NCBI RefSeq assembly: GCF_004193775.1
Contig: NC_041007.1
Location: 26,058,788-26,122,787, forward strand
DNA from: Glycine soja
Taxonomy: Eukaryota > Streptophyta > Magnoliopsida > Fabales > Fabaceae
DNA length: 64,000 bases
Reading direction: 5' to 3'
Positions 47,960 to 57,175 of the stretch are shown here, piece by piece. Position 1 is the first letter of the stretch. Each line of letters starts with the position of its first letter. The notes beneath the pieces were generated by a model that saw nothing but the letters and a program-made list of their open reading frames with translations, was not told the DNA's origin and did not search any database. The translations under genes were made by a program, and so were the position numbers.

Positions 47960-49051
47960 ATGACTAGAGGAAATCCATCTGACTTACAACCCTTTGATCC
48001 TGAGATAGATAGGACATTTCATAGATTAGTTAGGCATCATTTAGTACCTTTTGAGCATCCTGAGCATTCTGTTATTGGTGAGTGAGAATTCTGTGGTGGT
48101 TATAGTTTTGAACATTCTGATTTTGAACATTCTGAGAACATGACACAACCTCCACCCCGTGAGAGGACTCTAAGGGAAATGGCTGCACCTTATTTCACCT
48201 ACGAAATCTTGTGCATCCAATACCCTGATGAGGATGTCCCATATGTTCTTAAAACTGGACTGATCCATTTGCTTCCAAAGTTTCATGGCCTTACAGGTGA
48301 AGACCCGCACAAACATCTCAAAGCATTCCATATTGTCTACTCCACCATGAAACCCCCAGATGTCCAGGAGGATCACATATTTCTGAAGGCTTTTCCTCAT
48401 TCTTTAGAGGGAGTGGCAAAGGATTGGCTATATTACCTTGCTCCAAGGTCCATCACGAGCTAGGATGACCTTAAGAGAGTATTCTTAGAAAAACATTTCC
48501 CTGCTTCCAAGACCACGACCATCAGAAAAGATATTTCAGGAATTATGCAACTCAATGGAGAGAGCTTATATGAATACTGGGAGAGATTTAAGAAACTATG
48601 TGCCAGTTGTCCTCACCACTAGATTTCTGAGCAGCTTCTTCTCCAATATTTTTATGAAGGACTCAGTAACATGGAGAGAAGTATGATAGATGCTACCAGT
48701 AGTGGAGCCCTTGGAGACATGACCCCTGATGAAGCCAGAAATTTAATTGAGAAGATGGCTTCCAACTCCCAACAATTTAGTGTCAGAAGTGATGCTATTG
48801 TCATTAGAGGAGTGCATAAAGTAGCCATGAATTCATCTTCATTAGCCGAGACTAAGAAGCTTGAAGGTAAACTAGATGCCTTGGTTAACCTGGTAACCCA
48901 TCTGGCCTTGAATCAAAAATCTACACCTGTCGCCAGACTCTGTGGTTTATGCTCCTCTGCCGACCACCACACAGACCTTTGCCCTTCTATGCAACAATCT
49001 AAAGCAATTGAATAGCCTGAAGCTTATGCTGCAAACATCTACAATAGACCT
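47960..49051 (+). pseudogene. gag: Athila-like gag, broken and cut by element D
   Basis: Frame from ATG 47960 (MTRGNPSDLQPFDPEIDR) with in-frame stops near 48083, at 48461-48463, near 48620 and at 49013-49015. The Gag core is visible (KFHGLTGEDPHKHLKAFHIV, FPHSLEGVAKDWLYYLAP, YEYWERFKKLCASCP). A CCHC zinc knuckle (CGLCSSADHHTDLC) lies near 48939-48980. The frame continues as AANIYNRP until element D interrupts it. No frameshift was noted, only nonsense changes. Confidence 0.85.
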
Positions 49052-50670
49052 TGTCATACCCTAATTTCGTCCGGGGATTATAATTTGATGATATACAACC
49101 ATTGATTGGCCGCTTCGAGATGTTTGGCACCCTTTGTTGCACAATATGTGAAGTCCCGAGACGTGTCGAAAATCAAAAGGAAGCAGGCTTACGCGATCCG
49201 TGAAAATTCCGTGATGTGACGGAAATCGAAAGGAGGTATTTTTCACAATCCGTGAGTTTTCGTAACTTCTTCAAAAGCTAAAAAAGAGTAAATACATAAT
49301 CCGTAAGGACTCATAACCTTGCGGAAGGAAAATAAGTATCGTTACGAAATTCGTAAATTTTTGTAACGTTACGGAAAAAGAATTACCAAAAAAAGGTAGA
49401 GGGGGATGCATTTAGTAAAAAGGGGGGTACAAATACCAATCAGGCCCACTTGGGCCCTCCAGAAGGTTGTTGCTTCTAGAGGAAGCAACCTTGCTCGCCT
49501 GGGTGAGCTGAGCTCGCCTGGGCGAGCTGGGTGGCAAGCTCCTCCCCTATTTTGCTATAAATAGGGGGAGGAATGAAGGGAGAAGGGGTTCAGCCTTCTT
49601 GGCACTTCTCATTCTCTCGAAATTACTGATGAAAATTATTTCCATGAAGAAAATCCAAGTCGAGGCGCTTCCGTAACATTTCCGTAACGTTTTCGTGGGT
49701 AATTACGCGAAGATTCTCGACCGTTCTTCAAAATTCATCGTTCGTTCTTCGTTTTCTTCAGTCTTCAACGGGTAAGTACCTCAAACCGAGCTTTTCAATT
49801 CATTCTATGTACCCGTGGTGGTCCACATTTTGTTTCATGTATTTTTATTCTCGTTTTCATTCGCTTTTTATACCCCTTTTGACGTGCTTAAGTCATTTAT
49901 TTAAGTCATTTCTCGCCTAATCTAAAAATAAAATAAATTTCCACCGATCGTTTGAATTGTATCATCCGTTAATTTTGGTTAAAATGAATTCCGACCGTTC
50001 GGTCGTGCCGTAACCACGTGGGAAATAAAAAAAAAGGTAAAATAATAATATAATAATAAAAAAATACCTTTTAGTAAAATAGAGCGAAAAATCAATCGGA
50101 CGTTTTCTCTTTGGGATTTCTCATTCTTAATTGAATTGACTAATAACTAAAGTGAAACTAAGGCTAAAATCAACTCGCCTAGTCAAGCTTGTCCACAAAA
50201 AATAGGGTTTTGAAAGTTTATCATTTCAGTTTCTTACCAAGTAAAATGGATCATTTTTAAGGTCCAACGCCTTAAAATGATCACCTGTCAAGTAAAAAGA
50301 ATCACTTGATTCACGCATAAGAAAGAACTACGTAGGTCTGATTTCCTCCTCGATGGAGGGTACGTAGGAGCAAAAGCCCCGCTTTTGTCGACCTCAAAAA
50401 ATAAAAAGAACTAAAAGTTAAGATAACACAATTTCCATAATTCTGAAAAATAGGTTGTTGTCCTTTGAGACAAACGTGAGAGGTGCTAATACCTTCCTCA
50501 AACGTAAATACAACTCCCGAACTTAGAATTTTCATTTTGACCGGTTTCCTTCGGTTTTCCCGACGTTTTCCACAAATAAACGTTGGTGGAGACTCCGCGC
50601 ATCTTTCCTCCTTTGGAAAGCGCACCCGTGAGTCTCGCCTTCGCTCGCCCGCGAAGGGCACGTTGCGACA
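49052..50670 (+). repeat. 5' LTR of element D (1.6 kb)
   Basis: Begins TGTCATACCC and ends GTTGCGACA. Two adjacent palindromes, GCTCGCCTGGGTGAGC and GCTCGCCTGGGCGAGC (49494-49528), precede CTATAAATA at 49555-49563. A CCGTAA/TTACGG motif array lies at 49190-49380. The hairpin module with a perfect CAAAAGC/GCTTTTG stem lies at 50325-50393. Confidence 0.93.
49555..49563 (+). promoter_or_regulatory. LTR TATA box of element D
   Basis: CTATAAATA about 27 bp downstream of the GCTCGCCTGGGCGAGC palindrome. The same arrangement is found in the LTRs of A, F and H (with a single, decayed half-palindrome in B), so this is the likely core promoter for genomic RNA. Confidence 0.75.
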
Positions 50671-50672
50671 GT

Positions 50673-50690
50673 TGGCGACTCCACTGGGGA
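50673..50690 (+). other. Primer binding site (tRNA-Arg type) of element D
   Basis: TGGCGACTCCACTGGGGA two bases after the 5' LTR. Confidence 0.9.
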
Positions 50691-51381
50691 CTATTTTTGT
50701 GAGTTAGGCCTATTTTAAGGAATTGTGGATTTGTGAAACTTCGTGTGTGCTTTTGTTGAACTGTGTAAAATGTAAATAACTGTTGTGTATTTCGCATTTT
50801 TTACACTGCATTCTAAGCACCCACGGGTTTGAGTAAAAAAGGGGCCCTATACCCGGGTTCATGGGAATTTAAGGAGTGGAGGTGAATCTATCATCATGCT
50901 AGGTCTCCGACTTGCTTGATAATAGTGAAACCTCGTCTAGAGCTTTCTCTCTTTATAATGTGTTGTCGCTGGTATTCCATACCGCCACAATATTATTATC
51001 TTGAGTGATGATACCTCTAGAGAACGGCCGTGTGAGTTATAAATTATTGGGAAGTAGTTATGAAAGACCCCCAGATATTATCCTATAGGTTCCCAAATAG
51101 GGGCAAAGAGCAAACACGCTCCGTGCCATTTGTTCTCATGCATCTTTTGATAAATAGCACTAGTTTATAGTTTTTTGCTAGTGGTGTTTGGTTTCTTTAG
51201 AGTAATACGTAACCTTTTTAATGCTACGTCGAGGCGCCATCATGCCCAAACATAGCATTAAAATTGGATCTATGCGGTCTCGTATGTGTGAATTACCCCT
51301 TTGTGTTGTTTTCCTTCTGTTTCATGCATACGCATTGCATCATTCATGTCGGAGTCTTGATCCACCCCTTTTTTTATGTAA
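50691..51381 (+). other. Leader of element D with a hairpin before ORF1
   Basis: Non-coding. The stem TTTTAATGCTA (51216-51226) pairs perfectly with TAGCATTAAAA (51253-51263), with GAGGCGCCATCATGCC in the loop. H has the same loop core but differently paired arms. Confidence 0.75.
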
Positions 51382-53250
51382 ATGATGGGGACAAATCAAA
51401 ACGGCAAAAGGTTTTATCAAGTCAAGGTTAAAAGTCTAGATGTCACTAGCCTCAAGGAATTGGGACGATTGATGAGACCTCTCCAAAGGCAAGCCTTCCG
51501 CAAAGTGTACGGGAAGATTCTAGATTTGACCGTAGCGGAGGTATTTACGGAAGTTGTCGTATCCCTCGCCCAATACTATGACCAGTCGTTGAGGTGTTTC
51601 ACGTTTGGGGACTTCCAAATGGTACCAACTATTGAAGAGTTTGAGGAAATATTAGGATGCCCTCTTGGGGGGAGAAACCCGTATCTTTTCTCCGGCTTTC
51701 TTCCTTCCTTGAGCAAGATTGCAGCTGTGGTTGGAGATTCAGCAAAAGAGTTGGATCGCATGAAGCAAACTCGGAACGGCGTAGTGGGCCTGCCTCGGAA
51801 ATACGTGGAAGGCAAGGCAAGGGATATGGCAAGCCAAGAGAAGTGGGGCCTGTTTGCGGATATATTAGCTTTGTTGATTTTTGGGGTTGTCCTCTTTCTG
51901 AACGTTGACGGTTTGGTAGACTTAGCCGCCATTGATGCTTTCCTCGCATATCACCATAGCAAGGAAAGTCCAGTGGTGGCTATCTTGGCAGATTTGTTTG
52001 ACACCTTTGACCGGAGGTGTGAGAAAAACAGTGCACGGATTGTCTGTTGTTTACCCGCTCTCTGTGTGTGGTTGATTTCACACCTATTCCAACAAGACAC
52101 AAGACACCCGTGTCTGCTTCAAAGTTATCGCTCATGCGCCGAAAAAGGAAGAGTCGATTGGGACCAATATTTGGCGGAGATAGGGGGCAGCGCAATCAAT
52201 TGGTTTCCTCGTTGGAAGGAAGGCAAGGAAGGAGTTCTTTTCTCGTGTGGGGACTACCCTAATGTTCCATTGATAGGGACTAGGGGGTGTATTAATTATA
52301 ATCCCGCGCTCGCCATAAGACAGCTAGGGTACCCCATGAGGGGAGCGCCAACGGAGGGGAGTCTCTCACCTTTCCTTGTGAAAGATTTAGGCGCGCAAGG
52401 TCTCAAGGTTATACAAAGAATCCACAAGGCGCGGAGGAGTCCGTTGAGGAAAGACAAGGAGCTTAGGGGCATCCGTAATGGCGTCATCGGAGGTTATCAT
52501 GGATGGCTAAGAATTCACACGCGAGGGTTAGATTGGCTCTCCAAGTTGAAAGTTATCGATGAGGAGAACTTCGAAGCTCCGGAGGAAGATGAAGAAGTCC
52601 GAGCTCTAAAATTGGAGCTAGGGAAGGCAAGACTCGCCAAGGAGAAGTTCAAATCAGCTGCTACATACATCCGGAAAGAGTGCACCGAGTTACAAGAGGA
52701 AAACGCGGCCACTGCAAGAGCCCTTGAACAAGAAACCAAAAGGGCCCGCAAGGAGGAATATGGCCGAGAGAAATTCCGAGGAGCATTGTGGGGTAGCAAC
52801 AATGAGCTCAAGCTCCGAAGAGAGGAAAGAGATCGGTCACGGGTGCATGGAATGATCTTAAAAGAAGAGTTAGTTGCTTGCGCGAGGTCCAAAAGGAGTT
52901 TGGCTCAACACTTGGAAGCCTCGGAGCAAAGCATGCTATCTATCATAGGGCAATACAAGGAAGAGTTGAACCAGTCTGTGGCCCATGAACAAAAGCTGGT
53001 GGAGGATTTTGCACAAGTGTACGCCGAAAAAGAAGCAAGAGGGAGGGTGATTGATGCATTGCATCAAGAAGCGACTATGTGGATGGATAGGTTTGCCTTG
53101 ACCTTGAATGGAAGTCAAGACCTCCCGCGTCTATTAGCCAAAGCAAAAGCCATGGCCGAAGTGTGTACGGCCCCCGAGGAGATTCATGGGCTAATCAATT
53201 ACTGTCAACACATGATAGATTTGATGGCCCACATAATTAGAAACCGTTAG
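51382..53250 (+). CDS. ORF1 of element D, intact: DUF7745-like head plus coiled-coil tail
   Basis: Open for 622 codons, the only intact long ORF of this family in the window. The start is MMGTNQNGKRFYQVKVKSLD; either of two adjacent ATGs could serve. Residues about 40-330 resemble plant DUF7745 proteins (LAQYYDQSLRCFTFGDFQ, EEILGCPLGGRNPYLFSGF, FDTFDRRCEKNSARIVC, GTRGCINYNPALAIRQLGYP). DUF7745 is related in appearance to the plant mobile domain. Residues about 400-560 are E/K/R/Q-rich with heptad-like spacing and probably form a long coiled coil. The end is a conserved block (TLNGSQDLPRLLAKAKAMAE ... YCQHMIDLMAHIIRN). It lies upstream of gag, as the extra ORF of Ogre elements does. No catalytic motif is visible and function is unknown. 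Confidence 0.9.
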   Translation: MMGTNQNGKRFYQVKVKSLDVTSLKELGRLMRPLQRQAFRKVYGKILDLTVAEVFTEVVVSLAQYYDQSLRCFTFGDFQMVPTIEEFEEILGCPLGGRNPYLFSGFLPSLSKIAAVVGDSAKELDRMKQTRNGVVGLPRKYVEGKARDMASQEKWGLFADILALLIFGVVLFLNVDGLVDLAAIDAFLAYHHSKESPVVAILADLFDTFDRRCEKNSARIVCCLPALCVWLISHLFQQDTRHPCLLQSYRSCAEKGRVDWDQYLAEIGGSAINWFPRWKEGKEGVLFSCGDYPNVPLIGTRGCINYNPALAIRQLGYPMRGAPTEGSLSPFLVKDLGAQGLKVIQRIHKARRSPLRKDKELRGIRNGVIGGYHGWLRIHTRGLDWLSKLKVIDEENFEAPEEDEEVRALKLELGKARLAKEKFKSAATYIRKECTELQEENAATARALEQETKRARKEEYGREKFRGALWGSNNELKLRREERDRSRVHGMILKEELVACARSKRSLAQHLEASEQSMLSIIGQYKEELNQSVAHEQKLVEDFAQVYAEKEARGRVIDALHQEATMWMDRFALTLNGSQDLPRLLAKAKAMAEVCTAPEEIHGLINYCQHMIDLMAHIIRNR

Positions 53251-53487
53251 GTTCTCTTGTAACACCTTTGTATAATCTTGGCTAGATGAAAGCTTTTTTC
53301 TTTTTATAAAATGAGAAGTTCTGAACTCATCATGTTATCTAAAAAACCTTGGGGTGGATCCAAGTACTCCGATCATTCATTTGCATATTCATGTTTTGGT
53401 GGCATACTCACCATTGTTTATTTCTTTAGGAATTTCATCATAACTAAGAAAACACCAAGGCACCCCTATAACACTCGATCCAGAAAA
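53251..53487 (+). other. ORF1-gag junction of element D with a possible splice acceptor
   Basis: TTTATTTCTTTAG ends at 53429, and protein homology between D and B (PRHxYxTRS) begins just after it, upstream of the gag ATG at 53488. B has the same arrangement ending at 6539. This may be a 3' splice site that makes a spliced gag RNA; no donor could be identified. Confidence 0.4.
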
Positions 53488-56400
53488 ATGGATAATGAAG
53501 AGGGCGTGCAGGAACAGATGAAGGCCGATCTATCGGCCTTAAAAGATCAAATGGCTTCCATCTCGGAGGTCATGTTAAAACTCCAGAAAACTATAGAGGA
53601 TAAAGCCACGGCCATCGCCTCCAGTACGGTTAGGGAAGCGGAGCTGGTGCTGCAGCCCGCCTTAAATCCGGGCCGAGACAGGAACACGGCAATGTTTGGT
53701 CGAAGGTATAGCCCGCAAGCTTATCCTTATGGCTTGCCTCCGGACTTCACTCCCCGTGCCGCCCCGGAAGATTTAAGCCAAGCCCCTACTTTCGAGGGGC
53801 AACTCCCACCTTATGACGACTATCCCGGGCAACACGATGAGGAAGGAGATACCCATCTTGGCCCCCTGCTCCACCTCAAAGATCCGTCCCCCCATGAACT
53901 ACCCCAACCGAACATAGTCCGCCATATCCCGGCTTCACCCACACCTGTAAAAGAATCTGTTCCCTTCGCAGAAGATAAGGGGAAGATGGAGGCGCTTGAA
54001 GAGAGGTTAAGAGCAGTCGAGGGCCTTGGCAATTACCCATTCTCGGATTTGGCGGATTTATGTCTCGTGCCCAACATCGTCATCCCTCCCAAGTTCAAAG
54101 TACCAGACTTTGATAGGTACAAAGGGACGACATGTCCAAAAGGGCATCTCCGGATGTATTGCCGAAAAATGGGGGCGTATTCTACAGACGAAAAGTTGTT
54201 GGTCCATTTCTTTCAAGATAGCTTGGCCGGAGTAGCTGTAGCATGGTATACCAATCTGGAAGCTTCCTAGATCCGATCGTGGAAGGACTTGGCAACTGCC
54301 TTCATTAGGCAGTACCAGTACAATACGGACATGGCTCCCGATCGGAACCAGCTTCAGAGTATGACTAAGTGAGAGCATGAGTCCATTAAGGAATATGCCC
54401 AAAGATGGAGAGATCTCGCAGCCCAAGTCGTACCACCCATGACGGAGAGGGAGATGATCACAATTATGGTAGATACGTTACCCACGTTCTACTATGAAAA
54501 GCTGATAGGCTACATGCCAGCTAACTTTGCGGATCTCGTCTTCGCCGGAGAAAGGATTGAATCCGGACTACGAAAAGGCAAGTTAGAATATGCTGCCAAT
54601 ATGGCCCCCAACAACAACAGAAGAGCCACAGTAGTGTGCGCGAGGAAAAAGAAAGGAGACGCCCACGCAGTCACCACCGCCCCGACATGGATGAAAGCAC
54701 CCCAAAGTATCCAAAGCTCATACCAACCCAATCCCCCAAATTTTTTAATCCGAGCCGGGAATTCCCTCTCGACTCAAGTAAAAGGACCACCCACAGCAGA
54801 AAGAGCGCCGGTCCAACGCACAGCTCCAGCCGCACCCCAGCCAGTTAATAATACAGCCCCCGGCGCGACCTATAAATATGCACAGCACCCGCCCCCGAAA
54901 GACAACTTCCCTCCTATTCCCATGGCATACTCCGAGTTATGGCCTTCATTATTGGAGAATCATTTAGTGGTGGCCATACCCGGGAAGGTCCTCCAGCCAC
55001 CCTACCCCAAGTGGTATGACCCGGGTGCCAAGTGTGCGTACCATAGTGGAGTTCCCAGACACAACATTGACTCCTGCCTCCCGTTCAAATATAAGGTATG
55101 GCACTTAATCAGTGCCGGTTGGCTATCGTTTCAAGAAGAAGGCCCAAATGTTAGAACCAACCCGCTAGCTAGTCATGGAGGGGCTAGCGTGAACGCCGTC
55201 GAAGAGGATGGGCCATCGCGGGCAAAGAGATTAGGAGAGGTAGCTACTTCTAGACGCTTCATCTATCAATCACTACAAGCGGTGTGCATGGTCTCCCGTG
55301 GTGGAGGCGAAAGGGACGAATGTTTGTTTCACCTCGGGGAGTCGCACGACATGGAAACCTGTCCCGCGGTAGAAGAATTGCTTCAGCGGCTCATGGACTG
55401 GGGGCAGCTTGAAGTGTCCATAGGAGGGAGGGAAGAACCACAAATTTGCATGCAGTCGGAAGAGAAGAGGGTTCCTCTAACCCCCAAGGCCATAGTGATA
55501 TGTTTTACTAGAAAAGGGACCGGCTCCACACCCATATACCCCCGGGCGGCGCCCAAGCCAACGCCATTTGCATATCAAAGTAATAAGGCCATTCCGTGGA
55601 AGTATACCCCTCCCGCGTCCAGCGAAAGAGTTGCAACCGAAGTTGACTCCCTATCAACTAAGGTAACCAACATCACCGGCCTCAGTGGCGTAACCCGCAG
55701 TGGTCGGGTGTTCGCTTCCCCTCACCCGGCGGAATTGCCCTCCAAAGGGAAAGCGCCCATGGTCCAAGAGCCCACAGACATAGCCACCCCCTCGAAAGAA
55801 GTAGATCCTCCAGTGGCAAGAGGGGCTGAAAAGAAAGAAGGTCTTCAAGGAAAAACAGTGACTTTGGAAGAGGCCCATGAGTTCCTCTGCCTCATCCAAC
55901 AAAGCGAGTTTAAGGTAGTTGAGCAACTGAATAAAACTCCAGCAAGGATCTCCTTGCTTGAACTACTCATAAACTCCGAGCCTTATCGTGCACTGTTGAT
56001 GAAGGTCCTTAACAATGCCCATGTAGCACATGATATCTCGGTGGAGGGTTTCAAAGGCATCGTTAATCATATAACCACCAACAATTATATCGCGTTTGCG
56101 GAAGAAGAGATTCCCGTTGAGGGGAGAGGACACAACAAGGCTCTACATGTGTCGGCGAGATGTATGGACCACGTTGTCGCAAAGGTACTTATCGACAATG
56201 GATCGAGTTTAAATGTAATGCCGAAGACCACTTTGGAAAAGCTTCATTTTAGTGCGTCACGTTTAAAACCGAGCTCGATGGTGGTGCGAGCCTTTGATGG
56301 TACTCGGCGAGAAGTGATGGGGGAAATCGATATTCCCATTTAGATAGGCCCCCACACTTGCAATGTGGTGTTTCAAGTAATGGATATAAATCCCACCTAT

Positions 56401-57023
56401 CGCTGCCTCTTGGGAAGACCTTGGATTCATGCCCTGGGAGTGGTCCCTTCAACACTTCACCAGAAATTGAAGTTCGCAGTGGGTGGACTTTTAGTGATAG
56501 TGTCGGGTGAAGAGGATATGTTAGTGAGCTGCCCCTCCTCCGCACCGTACGTAGAAGCGGTGGAAGAATCATTGGAAACGGCTTTCCAATCCTTTGAGGT
56601 GGTGAGCTGCGCCTCTGTGGAACCAAATCCGTCGCTACCTTCTCTCTCCAACGCGGCCATAATGGTGGCGCGTGTTATGCTCAGGAACGGATTTGAGCCC
56701 GGAATGGGTCTAGGCAAGGACTGCCTCGGGAATGCCGACGTGGTCGATATCAAGGGAAATCCATACAAGTATGGATTAGGGTATGAACCCGGGATGGCGG
56801 GGAGGAGGAACGTGCCATCAAGATTTCGGGCGGATAGGGTATGGCCCGACCGTATTAGCCAGTGTTTCACCAGCGCTGGAATGGTGTCCGAGGAGGAGGT
56901 GGCCGCAATAGAAGAGGAGTTCCCTCAAGACCCACCAAGTTTTGTGCAACCATGCCACCCCGATTCCCAAGTGGGGAACTGGTGCGTGATAAGCCAGTCA
57001 GAAGTCTATACCGCTGATTCAAT
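53488..57023 (+). pseudogene. gag-pro: gag-protease of element D, in frame but with three nonsense codons
   Basis: Start MDNEEGVQEQMKADLSALKD; the frame is open upstream to 53311. The Gag core lies at about 54080-54340 (FKVPDFDRYKGTTCPKGHLR, AVAWYTNLEAS, RQYQYNTDMAPDR). A Cys/His late-Gag segment (CAYHSGVPRHNIDSC) is near 55030. The retropepsin active site is LIDNGSSLNVMP near 56188-56223, with DNG in place of the usual DTG/DSG. A G-patch-like stretch ([18 protein letters not shown]) lies at about 56686-56790. In-frame stops are TAG 54268-54270, TGA 54370-54372 and TAG 56341-56343; the frame otherwise holds to the splice donor at 57023/57024. Gag would form particles and the protease would mature the polyprotein. 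Confidence 0.88.
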
Positions 57024-57175
57024 GTAATTAGAGCCTATAGATTTCCTTTCTCTTTTGTTTTGTGGAACCTACCTTATTAAATAAAAAAAGAGATCTTGTT
57101 TCATCTGTTCTTGCAGTACCACCTTTTCTCATATCATTTTGCATGTTTTTGTTTCTTTTGTCTTGTTTGGTATAG
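57024..57175 (+). other. Pro-RT intron of element D (152 bp)
   Basis: Donor AAT|GTAATT at 57023/57024 and acceptor TTTGGTATAG|ATATG at 57175/57176. Splicing removes the gag-pro stop (TAA 57025-57027) and fuses ...DS-I-YEGRFFEDPN in phase with the pol frame. This matches the known Ogre intron between protease and RT, whose partial splicing sets the ratio of Gag-Pro to Gag-Pro-Pol. Confidence 0.82.

Larger units (their letters stand above)
42723..49051 (+). mobile_element. Athila/Calypso-like Ty3/gypsy sequence: pol end, one LTR, then gag start
   Basis: Plus-strand order is RT (from the middle of the domain), RNase H, integrase, non-coding region, PPT, LTR (46487-47602), tRNA-Asp primer site and gag. 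One LTR thus closes one element and opens another. F interrupts the left side inside RT and D interrupts the right side inside gag. Athila-type assignment rests on the FMDDF RT motif, the primer site and the Gag motifs. Confidence 0.82.

Noticed and set aside
50673..50690. Part of a tRNA gene
   Set aside because: Only the 3'-terminal complement is present; it is the primer binding site next to an LTR and no cloverleaf can be drawn.
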